In this document: one piece after another, positions 34,199-42,908 of the stretch
Layout of the letters: every line of letters begins with the position of its first letter
How positions within the stretch are numbered: the first letter of the stretch is position 1
Origin: CAISCU01 sp943361925
GTDB taxonomy: Bacteria; Bacteroidota; Bacteroidia; UKL13-3
Direction of reading: 5' to 3'
NCBI GenBank assembly: GCA_943361925.1
Contig: CALRIT020000021.1
Coordinates: forward strand, 1 to 64,000
DNA: 64,000 nucleotides
The notes under the pieces: generated by a model
Database searches by the model: none
What the model was told of the DNA's origin: nothing
Seen by the model: only the letters and a program-made list of their open reading frames with translations
Position numbers and translations under genes: made by a program

Positions 34199-36799
34199 AT
34201 GAATTTCAATCAGTTCACCATCAAAGCTCAGGAAGCAGTACAGCTGGCCCAGCAAATGGCCGCTACAAATGGAAATCCTAGTATTGAAACTGCACATCTT
34301 TTGAAAGGAATTATTCAAACAGATGAGCAATTAACAGGATTCCTTTTCAAAAAAATAGGAGTGAATCCAACTCGAATTCTACAGGGAACAGATCAAATAG
34401 TAAATACCTTACCAAAAGTATCAGGCAATAATCAATTACAATTGTCTTCAAATGCAAACCAGGTCCTCATTCAGGCAACAAGTTTTCTAAAGGAATTTGG
34501 TGATGAGTTTGTCAGCATAGAACACTTAATTTTATCATTGGCCAAATCGAATGATGCCATTGGTAATTTAATGAAAGATGCCGGTGTACAAGAGAAAGCT
34601 CTGAAAGCAGCTATCAAGGAATTAAGAGGAGGAGAATCTGTTAAATCGCAGGATGCTGAAGCCACTTATCAATCATTAAATAAGTATGCCAAAAACCTGA
34701 ACGATTTAGCCAAAACAGGTAAACTCGATCCTGTAATTGGAAGAGATGAAGAGATACGAAGAGTGCTTCAAATTTTATCAAGAAGAACCAAAAACAATCC
34801 GATTTTAATTGGAGAACCAGGAGTAGGTAAAACAGCTATTGCTGAAGGATTGGCCCATAGAATTGTAAATGGTGATGTGCCTGAAAACCTAAAAAGCAAA
34901 AGGGTATTTTCTCTCGACATGGGTGCTTTGATTGCAGGTGCAAAATACAAAGGTGAGTTTGAAGAAAGACTGAAAGCAGTGGTGAAAGAAGTGAGTTCAT
35001 CTGATGGAGAAATTGTTTTGTTTATTGATGAAATTCACACATTGGTTGGAGCCGGAGGAAGTTCTGAAGGTGCCATGGATGCTGCGAATATTCTGAAACC
35101 TGCTTTGGCAAGAGGAGAACTTAGAGCAATTGGTGCAACAACATTAGCCGAGTACCAAAGGTATATCGAAAAAGACAAAGCACTCGAAAGACGTTTCCAA
35201 AAAGTATATGTAGATGAACCGGATACCGAAGCTGCTATTTCTATCCTTCGTGGATTAAAGGAAAGGTACGAAGTCCACCACAAAGTTAGGATTAAAGATG
35301 AAGCCATTATTGCCGCTGTTGAATTATCACAGCGTTATATCAACGACCGTTTTTTACCGGATAAAGCCATTGATTTAATTGATGAAGCAGCATCTAAATT
35401 AAGGTTGGAAATTGATTCTGTGCCTGAGGAAATTGATCAGTTGGATAGAAGAATCATGCAACTCGAAATTGAACGTGAAGCCATTAAACGTGAAGGTGAT
35501 TCTGCTAAAGTAAATGAGTTGAGTGAAGAAATTGCCAATCTGCAATCGGAACGAAACACCTTAAAAGCACAATGGAAATCGGAGAAGGATGTGGTGGAAG
35601 GAATTCAGAGTGCTAAACAAGAAATTGAGCAATTAAAACTCGAAGCCGAACAAGCTGAAAGAGCCGGTGATTTTGGTAAAGTAGCAGAAATCAGGTATGG
35701 CAAAGTGAAGGAAGTTGAAAGTAAATTGGAAGCCTTACAAGAAAAACTACATGAAGCCAAAGACCATAAAGCCATGGTGAAAGAGGAAGTGGATAGTGAA
35801 GACATAGCCGGCGTTGTGAGCAGATGGACAGGCATTCCGGTAAACAGAATGTTGCAAAGTGACAGAGAGAAATTGTTGAATCTTGAAGAGGAATTACACA
35901 AAAGAGTAGTAGGGCAGGAGGAAGCAATAGCAGCTATTTCAGATGCTATTAGAAGAAGCAGAGCAGGCTTGTCTGATCCTAAGAAACCAATAGGCTCCTT
36001 TATCTTTTTAGGAACAACAGGCGTAGGTAAAACAGAATTGGCAAGAGCTTTGGCTGATTATTTATTTAACCAGGAAAATGCCATGGTGCGCATCGACATG
36101 AGTGAGTACCAGGAAAAACATACTGTAAGTAGATTGATTGGAGCACCTCCGGGATATGTTGGTTATGAAGAAAGCGGACAGTTAACAGAAGCCATCAGAA
36201 GAAGACCTTATTCGGTTGTGTTATTGGATGAAATTGAGAAAGCACATCCTGATGTTTTTAATATTTTGTTACAAGTTTTAGATGATGGAAGACTAACCGA
36301 TAACAAAGGCAGACTGGCCAATTTCAGGAATACCATCATCATCATGACAAGTAATATGGGTTCTCAGTTGATTCAAGAAAAGTTTGAAAAACTAACTGAA
36401 TTCAACAAAGATGAATTGATGGCCGAAGCTAAAATCGGTGTGATGGAGCAATTGAAAAGAAGCATTCGTCCGGAGTTCTTAAACAGGATTGATGAAGTGA
36501 TTATGTTCACTCCATTATCGAGAGAAGATGTAAGAAGCATTGTCGATTTACAAATGAGCATTCTCTTAAAACAATTAGGTGAACAAGGCATTCAAATTGA
36601 GTTAAGCGGAGAAGCCCTCGACTGGTTAGCACAATTGGGTTACGATCCAACATACGGCGCGAGACCATTAAAAAGAGTGATTCAAAAACGTATTCTCAAT
36701 GAATTATCGAAAGCCATATTAAGCAACAGCATCAACCGCGATTCAAAAGTAAAAATTGAATTAGATGATAAGAACCAGTTTGTGTTTTTGAATTCGTAA
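34199..36799 (+). CDS. clpB: ATP-dependent disaggregase ClpB
   Basis: Unfolds and reactivates aggregated proteins together with DnaK. The 866-residue protein has the N-domain (1-145), AAA+ module 1 with Walker A GEPGVGKT (about 205) and Walker B VLFIDEIH, the middle coiled-coil M-domain (about 400-530), and AAA+ module 2 with GTTGVGKT and VVLLDEIEKAHPD, then the C-terminal small domain. It is full length. The leader contains TTGACG and TATACAAT separated by only eight bases (near 34153-34173), an unusual spacing that may or may not be a promoter. Confidence 0.97.
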   Translation: MNFNQFTIKAQEAVQLAQQMAATNGNPSIETAHLLKGIIQTDEQLTGFLFKKIGVNPTRILQGTDQIVNTLPKVSGNNQLQLSSNANQVLIQATSFLKEFGDEFVSIEHLILSLAKSNDAIGNLMKDAGVQEKALKAAIKELRGGESVKSQDAEATYQSLNKYAKNLNDLAKTGKLDPVIGRDEEIRRVLQILSRRTKNNPILIGEPGVGKTAIAEGLAHRIVNGDVPENLKSKRVFSLDMGALIAGAKYKGEFEERLKAVVKEVSSSDGEIVLFIDEIHTLVGAGGSSEGAMDAANILKPALARGELRAIGATTLAEYQRYIEKDKALERRFQKVYVDEPDTEAAISILRGLKERYEVHHKVRIKDEAIIAAVELSQRYINDRFLPDKAIDLIDEAASKLRLEIDSVPEEIDQLDRRIMQLEIEREAIKREGDSAKVNELSEEIANLQSERNTLKAQWKSEKDVVEGIQSAKQEIEQLKLEAEQAERAGDFGKVAEIRYGKVKEVESKLEALQEKLHEAKDHKAMVKEEVDSEDIAGVVSRWTGIPVNRMLQSDREKLLNLEEELHKRVVGQEEAIAAISDAIRRSRAGLSDPKKPIGSFIFLGTTGVGKTELARALADYLFNQENAMVRIDMSEYQEKHTVSRLIGAPPGYVGYEESGQLTEAIRRRPYSVVLLDEIEKAHPDVFNILLQVLDDGRLTDNKGRLANFRNTIIIMTSNMGSQLIQEKFEKLTEFNKDELMAEAKIGVMEQLKRSIRPEFLNRIDEVIMFTPLSREDVRSIVDLQMSILLKQLGEQGIQIELSGEALDWLAQLGYDPTYGARPLKRVIQKRILNELSKAILSNSINRDSKVKIELDDKNQFVFLNS

Positions 36800-36819
36800 A
36801 AGATAAGATTCGTATAAAA

Positions 36820-36858
36820 AAAAACGCCCTGAAGATGAGAGTTTGCGGGGTGTTTTTG
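36820..36858 (+). terminator. Intrinsic terminator of clpB
   Basis: AACGCCCTG (36823-36831) pairs with CGGGGTGTT (36846-36854, two G-U pairs), followed by a T run. Confidence 0.8.
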
Positions 36859-37016
36859 GTTTTGGGAGAGGGATGAATTAACGCTGCACTGCATTGTACA
36901 GCAAGTATTTCAGTACATAAATGTATCAAATATATCGAAAACCTCAAAGGGGACGACCGCTTTTTTTACCTCCCCCAAAAAACGAGTTTTACAAAGCCAC
37001 TTTTAAAAGATATACA

Positions 37017-38342
37017 TTAAAATGGTAAATCTTCAATATATAAATCAGAATCTTTTCCATCAGGTTTTGACATTTTATCATAATCAAAATCGTAGTATTT
37101 TTCATCGGGTTCATATTTAGATACATAGCCTCCCCTGACATAACCAAATGTTTTAGGCATTTTGAATGCGACTCCAAAGTCTTTATTTTTTTGATCAATA
37201 AAATAATCATTATTGAATGAATAGATTTCGATTCGATCATCTAGAATAACATGCAGATGGTTCTCATAATTAAGAGATCTTGGATATACTCTTACCTTAG
37301 TTGCAGCTCCAGGGATATTGTGAAATGTACCATCGCTTAACATTACAACAACAGCATTCTCACACTGTAATACCGTTCCAAAGTATGATGTGAAAGCTGC
37401 CAAAACATCTCCTTTCCATGGTTGCAATGGAATAAATTTAGACTTTGAAAATATATTACCTGTCTCTTTAGAATAATTATTAAATCGAACAATCTCTATT
37501 CCATTTGGCATTGCCCTGTATATCTTTTCATTAAAACCCCAACTTAAATATGGTTGAATTTCACAATTTTCACTGTTGAATATTTCATTTTCAGAAAATT
37601 CACAGACTAAGGCTTTTCGGGGTTTTGATTCATTTTGAATTTCATCCCACATGAAGTATGAAAGAAAGGACTTACCACATAATGAGGAATTATAAATGCT
37701 TAAAAAGGAATAGTCTGAAAACGAAGAATGGTTATTGGAAACTTGGCTCATTCTTTTATCATTTCGCATGGATAATTGTTCGTTAGATGAAGCATTATAT
37801 TCAAATAACCCTTCATCTCCTGCTGATAAAGCTATTCTCGCGTATTTATTAGCGCGCATCGAAATACCATACAAGTCAAAATGCTTGTTAAATTTTGTTG
37901 AAACAGGATATTTAGTATTACCATGAACTGAAGATGACAAAAGACAATTATGTGTTAAAACGAACATCTTGTTATTGAAAATTTCGGAATCTACTTGCAG
38001 CTCTTTGAATGGTGATTCTTGCTGGCCAACAATGAAATTATTCAATTGATGTTCATCAAAAATTATTTCTTGTTTTGATAGTAGATTAAATTTTTGTTCT
38101 AACAAATTCGTTATATCAATGTCAGCAAAGAGTTCATAAAGTTCTGGATGATATAGATTTCTACCATTTTTAAAAGCATAAGTAATAGCAATATTATTTT
38201 TATCTTCTTTCAACAATGAGTCAACTAATTTGTTCCAATCAATTGTTTTTATTGATCCATCCATACAAGTGATATATAATCGACCACGATATATCTGGCA
38301 GTCCCAATAATTTCCAAGAATAGTTATTTTGGATGGTTTCAT
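37017..38342 (-). CDS. Predicted beta-propeller-like protein, unknown function
   Basis: A 441-residue protein with no signal peptide, so it is probably cytoplasmic. It is rich in short beta-strand patterns and aromatic residues; the start (GNYWDCQIYRGRLYITCMDG, then SIKTIDW) looks like a propeller blade, and blade-like units recur near residues 150-175, 280-300 and 340-370. The last 20 residues are acidic. I do not recognise a named family. It overlaps the upstream 136-residue gene by four bases, so they form a two-gene module at the clpB edge of the accessory island. Possible roles include a sensor or effector in defence; this is inference only. Confidence 0.65.
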   Translation of the reverse strand: MKPSKITILGNYWDCQIYRGRLYITCMDGSIKTIDWNKLVDSLLKEDKNNIAITYAFKNGRNLYHPELYELFADIDITNLLEQKFNLLSKQEIIFDEHQLNNFIVGQQESPFKELQVDSEIFNNKMFVLTHNCLLSSSVHGNTKYPVSTKFNKHFDLYGISMRANKYARIALSAGDEGLFEYNASSNEQLSMRNDKRMSQVSNNHSSFSDYSFLSIYNSSLCGKSFLSYFMWDEIQNESKPRKALVCEFSENEIFNSENCEIQPYLSWGFNEKIYRAMPNGIEIVRFNNYSKETGNIFSKSKFIPLQPWKGDVLAAFTSYFGTVLQCENAVVVMLSDGTFHNIPGAATKVRVYPRSLNYENHLHVILDDRIEIYSFNNDYFIDQKNKDFGVAFKMPKTFGYVRGGYVSKYEPDEKYYDFDYDKMSKPDGKDSDLYIEDLPF

Positions 38343-38749
38343 ATTTGACCTTGTTTTATGCGACTTAATGTGGGTTTATCAATTAGGCCAGCCTGGTACC
38401 ATAACATTAAAATATCAGGAACTGGTTTGTCCTTTGGCTTGTATCGAAGATCAGCCGGATAGCCGTGCCACAGATTTTGATCAAAGACAAATTTTGCTAA
38501 TATTAATCTACGATTTCTCAAATTTTCACCTAAAAGGGATAATGATTTTGATACTCCCCAGCCATTAGAATGTACAATCCAAGAATTTGCAAAACAAGTA
38601 TTGAAGACCTCAAGTTCTTCTAGATGAGTAATAAGCCAAACTGAAATTTCGTCTGTAGGATTACCTCTGTGCTTTGGTGAAAAGAAATACTCTGTAGATA
38701 ATTTTCCATGTTTAACTAAAACTTTTTCGTTTGTCTTCACTGCCATCAT
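38339..38749 (-). CDS. Small protein paired with the beta-propeller-like gene
   Basis: A 136-residue protein of unknown family. Notable segments are EYFFSPKHRGNPTDE near residue 20, DQNLWHGYPADLRYKP near residue 90 and the helical ending KPTLSRIKQGQI. The WHGYPAD block looks like a conserved functional motif. Its stop overlaps the start of the beta-propeller-like gene (four bases), which implies equal or ordered production, as in toxin-antitoxin or sensor-effector pairs. The protein starts with two consecutive methionines; I used the first. Confidence 0.65.
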   Translation of the reverse strand: MMAVKTNEKVLVKHGKLSTEYFFSPKHRGNPTDEISVWLITHLEELEVFNTCFANSWIVHSNGWGVSKSLSLLGENLRNRRLILAKFVFDQNLWHGYPADLRYKPKDKPVPDILMLWYQAGLIDKPTLSRIKQGQI

Positions 38750-38910
38750 GCATTTTTTTAATATAAAGTAATTTGTTTAATGTCTGCTAACGTTTTACAC
38801 ATTTGCCATAGGTGTGAGTTTAGGCTCAAAAGTAACTCAGTGATACGAATTAATTAAATAATAAATCCCGTTAAACTGAAACGAATTGCACAGCTATTGG
38901 AATTGGATTA

Positions 38911-39810
38911 TTAGTTGCTGATTTCATTAACAACATAATGCTGTACATTTCCTGTCGAACCACCATATGACTTTATGGCACCTATTTTCAAATTTGTGAA
39001 AGTACCATTATTAATTTCCTTTAATAATTCTGCTTCAAAAGGCACAAAGTAGTCTTTTACTCTCCGAACATCTTTATCAAGAAATTTGACAAGTGGAAAT
39101 TCGTCTAAATTTTTGAAAGTCTCTAATTTCTTCTTTAACAAAATTTTAAATTTAGGAAATTGTGTAATTGGTGTTTCGAGTGTTTTACCAATTTCCAAAT
39201 CAATTAAATAGATGTTTTTTAAAATGTGTTCAATTATACTTAGTACAACCTTTAATTGTTTTTTGTCTGGGACTTTCATTTCATGAATTGAGTCGTTTCC
39301 CAAGAACCTAACAGAGTGAAGTCTTTCACACTCCTTTTTAGTAATAAGACCTTCCTTTGTTAGATTATTGATTTTAAGTTCTAAATTTCTGCCTTTGATG
39401 CTCTTGTCTAGGCATATCGCTTCAATAACGGCTCTAAAACCAGCTCCCGCTAGCAGGTTGCAATTTGCTTTTAATGCATTTACAGATTCTTCAAACACTG
39501 TTTCAATAGAATCTGGAAGTCGCCAAGCTCCTTCCAGCTTTCGATGGTCCTTTAGAAATGGAGGATAAATAGTAATTGTAATTGAATGCTCCCATTCATC
39601 TTGGTCGTTTGGGTACATTGCTTCATAGTCATGAAAGTCTTCTCTAAATGATATTGTCCCACACCCTAAGCATCTAATTGTAGAATAGTCTGTTGCACAC
39701 TGATAATCTTCGGTGTCTCTATTTATTGTTTCTTTAAATAGAACTTTATGATTATTTTCATTACAGCAAGTCCTGCAATAGCTTTTAATTAATCCTACAA
39801 TATTACTCAT
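38911..39810 (-). CDS. DUF4145-domain protein with N-terminal zinc ribbon
   Basis: A 299-residue protein. The N-terminus has CRTC (about 12-15) and CLGC (about 47-50) cysteine pairs, a treble-clef or zinc-ribbon form. The middle (about 105-215) is a DUF4145 helical domain with RFLGNDSIHE, the family's R-x-x-G-N-x-x-x-H signature. DUF4145 is HEPN-related and is often found near restriction-modification and other defence genes. A short tail with beta-rich content follows. It is monocistronic within the accessory island. Downstream sequence of the neighbouring module contains an hsdS remnant. Confidence 0.78.
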   Translation of the reverse strand: MSNIVGLIKSYCRTCCNENNHKVLFKETINRDTEDYQCATDYSTIRCLGCGTISFREDFHDYEAMYPNDQDEWEHSITITIYPPFLKDHRKLEGAWRLPDSIETVFEESVNALKANCNLLAGAGFRAVIEAICLDKSIKGRNLELKINNLTKEGLITKKECERLHSVRFLGNDSIHEMKVPDKKQLKVVLSIIEHILKNIYLIDLEIGKTLETPITQFPKFKILLKKKLETFKNLDEFPLVKFLDKDVRRVKDYFVPFEAELLKEINNGTFTNLKIGAIKSYGGSTGNVQHYVVNEISN

Positions 39811-39893
39811 ATTCTATTTTTTTATTAAATCTTCATATAACGCATTAATAATTGCATACCCACCTCCAAAAATGAATTAAACTGCTCACATTT

Positions 39894-39926
39894 GGGTAGA
39901 AGCTCTTCAAACAATTATATTAATAA
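39894..39926. repeat. 33-bp island element, copy A
   Basis: Begins GGGTAGAA and ends AAACAA-TTATAT-TAATAA. Copies B (41957) and C (45682) have the same length with scattered changes. Copies A and B lie about 100 bp past the 3' end of an hsdS remnant. Confidence 0.7.
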
Positions 39927-40021
39927 TTCTGCTATAATAAAAACTAAACGGGAAATTAATTAAAACCTAAAAAATGCTTCAATCAGCAGAAAAAGGAACT
40001 AATTATAAGAAAACAGTTTCC

Positions 40022-40174
40022 TCAAAAAACAACTCCACATTCATTTTTTTTCCTCAGCGATTCTCTTAATATCTGTTTTAAAATTTTCTCGTTTTGTAAT
40101 TGGCTTTCTTTGATAATAGCTTATAAATCATCACAAGTTTGCATGAGTTCATCTAATTTTTGAAGGTTTGGCAT
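40022..40174 (-). pseudogene. Remnant of type I restriction specificity subunit (hsdS 3' end)
   Basis: Read on the minus strand from 40174, the frame gives QKLDELMQTCDDL, a stop codon, AIIKESQLQNEKILKQILRESLRKK (in two parts: AIIKESQLQNEK and ILKQILRESLRKK), then a terminal stop. This is the characteristic C-terminal helix of HsdS, with one in-frame TAA at the position of a glutamate in intact genes. Nothing of the target-recognition domains survives. A second, more decayed copy lies at 42100. Confidence 0.8.
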
Positions 40175-40293
40175 CTACCCGAAGGTGGCAATTTCGGAGC
40201 ACTTGACTGCCAACCAGCCAGAAAATTTGATTTAGGCACAAACCTTGATTTAACAACTCAACGGTCACTATTGTACAGGAGATATTTTTTTAT

Positions 40294-41025
40294 CTACACA
40301 TTTTTATGAAGTTCTATTTCTGGCATTTCGTCCCAAGTTTTTCCTTCCAAAAGTCGTCCATTTTTCTTTTTGTTCGTTCCGCCCCATTGTTTAAAAAAGA
40401 ATGCTACGTCCGCGTCTAAACATTGTTTTTTTATGTCTGTAACCCATTCCTCTTTTATGGGTCTCGGCTTTCGACCACTTTCACCACCTACAATTACCCA
40501 GTCAATACCTGTTAAGTTCATATCTGGAATTGCCCCAATTAATGGTTCACAAGAAAGAAATTTCACTCTTGCTCCGATCTCACGAAGCAAATCAATTCTC
40601 TTAGTTACTTTGCTGTTCTCAACTGAAACGCCCATCCAAATATTGTGAGTCCAGTCTAACCAACCTTCGCTATCATAATATCTTAAAATGTCAGCTCTTT
40701 TTGTCAATACTTGAAATACATGTTGTGGATTATCCTTCATTACTTTGAAAACCTTTCTAATGAAGTCAATCGGCACGTCTTTATGAAAAAGGTCACTCAT
40801 TGAGTTTACAAACACTACTTTTGGCTTTTTCCAAGAGTATGGTGTTTGCAATTCGTTTTCGTGAATTGTTATTTCAAAATTATTTTTGTATTTCTCTACA
40901 CCCATTGCTTGTAAACGCTTTGACATAACTTCTGCATAGCAGAATTTACAACCTGCTGAAATTTTGTCGCAACCCGTTGTAGGATTCCAAGTCATTTCAG
41001 TCCATTCTATGCTTGATTGTGCCAT
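40294..41025 (-). CDS. DUF5131 (phage Gp37/Gp68) three-Cys-motif protein
   Basis: A 243-residue protein of the DUF5131 family, named after phage proteins Gp37/Gp68. Near the N-terminus, after SSIEWTEMTWNPTTG, it has Cys19, Cys26 and Cys29 (C-x6-C-x2-C), arranged like the iron-sulfur motif of radical SAM enzymes. Later blocks include VVFVNSMSDLFH, LTKRADIL, WMGVSVEN, FLSCEPLIG and WVIVGGESGRKPRP, all family hallmarks. The last part, FFFKQWGG, is also typical. Members co-occur with TcmP genes, as here: TcmP ends four bases upstream, so they form an operon. Its reaction is unknown. Confidence 0.9.
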   Translation of the reverse strand: MAQSSIEWTEMTWNPTTGCDKISAGCKFCYAEVMSKRLQAMGVEKYKNNFEITIHENELQTPYSWKKPKVVFVNSMSDLFHKDVPIDFIRKVFKVMKDNPQHVFQVLTKRADILRYYDSEGWLDWTHNIWMGVSVENSKVTKRIDLLREIGARVKFLSCEPLIGAIPDMNLTGIDWVIVGGESGRKPRPIKEEWVTDIKKQCLDADVAFFFKQWGGTNKKKNGRLLEGKTWDEMPEIELHKNV

Positions 41026-41029
41026 AATA

Positions 41030-41884
41030 TTAATGTTTGTTATATTTAGTTATGATTTCGTTTGCAATTTTAATTGCTGTCTTGTTGTTTGAAGCCATAA
41101 AAAAGTGAAACATAACTGAATTTGATTTATTTTTTAAAATGTACGGTTCTGTTACAAATTTAAACAAACTTGCTAGTCTTTCTTTAAAGAGAACTGCTGA
41201 TTTCTCTATTGCTTTGTCTTCTTTTGAAACAATAGTCTCATCTCCAAACAAAGTGTAACTTATAGTTTGTTTATAGAAATAGTTTAGTATTTCATGTTTC
41301 TCCATTCCCAAAAATATCTCGAGTTTTGATACCCAAGCATCTGAAATATTTGAGTCTTTTTTTAATAGTCTATTTACTCCCATACCTGTTGGTACTAAAA
41401 TCCAAACATCAACGGAAAGTTTTTGCAAAGTTTGCAAAGAATTCCAATTTAATTGCATACCACATGGATCTATATAAGCTAAAACTTTGTAATTTTTTCC
41501 TTTTGATGTTGTCAAGAATTGACTCATAGATTTTATCTTATCATTACAGTCTTCTTTTACTACGTGGACATTCTTGTTAGGGTAAAGCTTTTTTGTGTTT
41601 TCTTCTAGGTGATTGGCATTATGTTCATCTTTTTCAACAAAGTAAAATAAGTCAAAAGGCCTTGGTTCTTCAATTTCTAAAATTCTTTTAGCTGCACCTA
41701 CAATAATTTTTTTAGTTTCGTCTTTTCCTTTAATTATAAAACCAGAACCAGCAAAGCCATCAAAATATAGTAATTTCCAATTATACTTGTCTGCATATAT
41801 ATTCATAATGTTTAAATATGCTTTTGCATACTCAACAATTATTTCAATTTTATTTTCTGTCCAATCTCCGCCAAATTCATTCAT
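41030..41884 (-). CDS. tcmP: Three-Cys-motif partner protein TcmP
   Basis: A 284-residue TcmP-family protein, defined by its pairing with three-Cys-motif (DUF5131) proteins. It looks like a class I methyltransferase fold: YFDGFAGSG (about 40-48) as the SAM-binding loop, FVEKDEHNANHLEEN with Glu83 as the ribose-binding acid, and YIDPCGMQLNW (about 137-146) in the place of the catalytic DPPY-like motif. The helical C-terminus is family-specific. If it is a methyltransferase the target is unknown. It is first in the two-gene operon and lies just before an hsdS remnant. Confidence 0.88.
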   Translation of the reverse strand: MNEFGGDWTENKIEIIVEYAKAYLNIMNIYADKYNWKLLYFDGFAGSGFIIKGKDETKKIIVGAAKRILEIEEPRPFDLFYFVEKDEHNANHLEENTKKLYPNKNVHVVKEDCNDKIKSMSQFLTTSKGKNYKVLAYIDPCGMQLNWNSLQTLQKLSVDVWILVPTGMGVNRLLKKDSNISDAWVSKLEIFLGMEKHEILNYFYKQTISYTLFGDETIVSKEDKAIEKSAVLFKERLASLFKFVTEPYILKNKSNSVMFHFFMASNNKTAIKIANEIITKYNKH

Positions 41885-41956
41885 AGTATCTTTTTTTTAA
41901 GATGATCGATAACTAGTTTTTTTCGCAACTCCACCCAATAAAAAAAACAGATTAAT

Positions 41957-41989
41957 GGGTAGAATAGCAGTAAACAAGTATATCAATAA
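41957..41989. repeat. 33-bp island element, copy B
   Basis: GGGTAGAA at the start and AAACAA-GTATAT-CAATAA at the end. The last 20 bases are identical to those of copy C at 45695-45714. Confidence 0.75.
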
Positions 41990-42099
41990 TTCCTCATAAA
42001 TAAAAACTATAATTATAGGATATCAAAAATAAGTAAGGCATTTTTTCGAATCCAAAAGCAAATAACAATGCCTTAATACCATCAACAAGAAATTACTTT

Positions 42100-42200
42100 C
42101 TACTTCCTCAAAGCCTCCTTAAAAACCTGTTGCAAATTTTCTCATTTTGTACTTAACTTTCTTTGATACTAGATTATATTCATTAGAAGTTTGCATGAAA
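42100..42200 (-). pseudogene. Second hsdS 3'-end remnant, frameshifted
   Basis: On the minus strand one frame ends ENLQQVFKEALRK-stop (42100 boundary), the standard HsdS C-terminus, and the neighbouring frame upstream gives MQTSNEYNLVSKK, matching the MQTCDDL segment of the first remnant. A frameshift therefore separates the two parts. DNA-level similarity to the 40.0-kb remnant is also visible (CTTTCTTTGATA and AAGTTTGCATGA). Confidence 0.75.
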
Positions 42201-42409
42201 TTAAGTTGAAAATACGAAGTTTCCTTAACAAAAAAACTAGCATAACAATTAGCTGCTATAAAGGAGCGCTTAAGTATAATAACTTTGATTCTTGTAAAAT
42301 AAACTGCTACATTTTTATAAGTTTTGAAAATAAGAGCACTAATTTTTAGATTTTTATGTAAAAAATTGTAGTATAAAACTTTTATATTTGAGAATAATAA
42401 TTAAACATA

Positions 42410-42697
42410 ATGGAACAATACATAGGAACTATTGTACAAATGGCATTTAACTGGGCACCTAATGGGTGGTTTGTTTGTGAAGGTCAAATTTTAACTATTG
42501 TAAATAATGAACCACTTTATGCAACAATAGGAAATACTTATGGTGGTGACAGTATACGTACATTTCAGCTTCCCGATTTAAGAAAAAAGAAATCGGATGG
42601 TAGTTACTATCTACAAGGCGAAACTATGGAGGATGGAACTCCTTTTATTCAGAGCTATATTTGTTATGAAGGAGTTTTTCCAACTAGGGCTCAATAG
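42410..42697 (+). CDS. Short phage tail-collar-domain protein
   Basis: A 95-residue protein matching the tail collar / microcystin-dependent protein family: YIGTIVQMAFNWAPNGWFVCEGQ (in two parts, YIGTIVQMAFNW and APNGWFVCEGQ), then YGGDSIRTFQLPDLR and the ending ICYEGVFPTR. Typical members are 170-200 residues; here the middle part between the collar domain and the C-terminal block is short, as if a segment was deleted or a compact form is retained. No other phage genes are nearby. It may be a stand-alone domestic member. Confidence 0.75.
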   Translation: MEQYIGTIVQMAFNWAPNGWFVCEGQILTIVNNEPLYATIGNTYGGDSIRTFQLPDLRKKKSDGSYYLQGETMEDGTPFIQSYICYEGVFPTRAQ

Positions 42698-42908
42698 TAT
42701 TTTTTGAGAGTGTTCATGTAGAACATAATTGGCTACAAATCTATTTTACTTTTGTTAAGCAAAATTGGCTTTATAAAAAATAAAAACAAGAGGAGTGGAC
42801 TTAAATTTTGTTCATGGGTTTTATAGGTTGAAAATACTTTTTTGATTGGCTACAGTTTCGATTTTTATTTTGGTCTTGCTGAAAATCTTTCGTTACACTT
42901 ATTAACAA

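Larger units (their letters stand above)
39811..40293. other. Intergenic region with 33-bp element and hsdS remnant
   Basis: A gap of 483 bp between the DUF4145 gene and the DUF5131 gene. It holds copy A of the 33-bp element (39894-39926) and a decayed hsdS 3' end (40022-40174). The remainder shows nothing recognisable. Confidence 0.7.
41885..42409. other. Intergenic region with 33-bp element and hsdS remnant
   Basis: A gap of 525 bp between the divergent tcmP and tail-collar genes. It holds copy B of the 33-bp element (41957-41989), a second hsdS 3' remnant (42100-42200) and, near its right end, TATATTTG (42383-42390), an exact -7 box for the collar gene. Sequence between the 33-bp element and the remnant also resembles that in the 39.9-kb copy. 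Confidence 0.7.

Noticed and set aside
34075..34281. Open frame of 68 codons upstream of clpB
   Set aside because: It overlaps the clpB start in another frame and has low-complexity Lys-rich content, so it is leader sequence.
36950..37016. GGGG and CCCCC runs near a T7 tract past clpB
   Set aside because: Considered as a terminator for the island's left module, but the runs do not form a proper stem next to the T tract.
40370..40648. Plus-strand open frame opposite the DUF5131 gene
   Set aside because: It is the reverse shadow of a well-supported family member.
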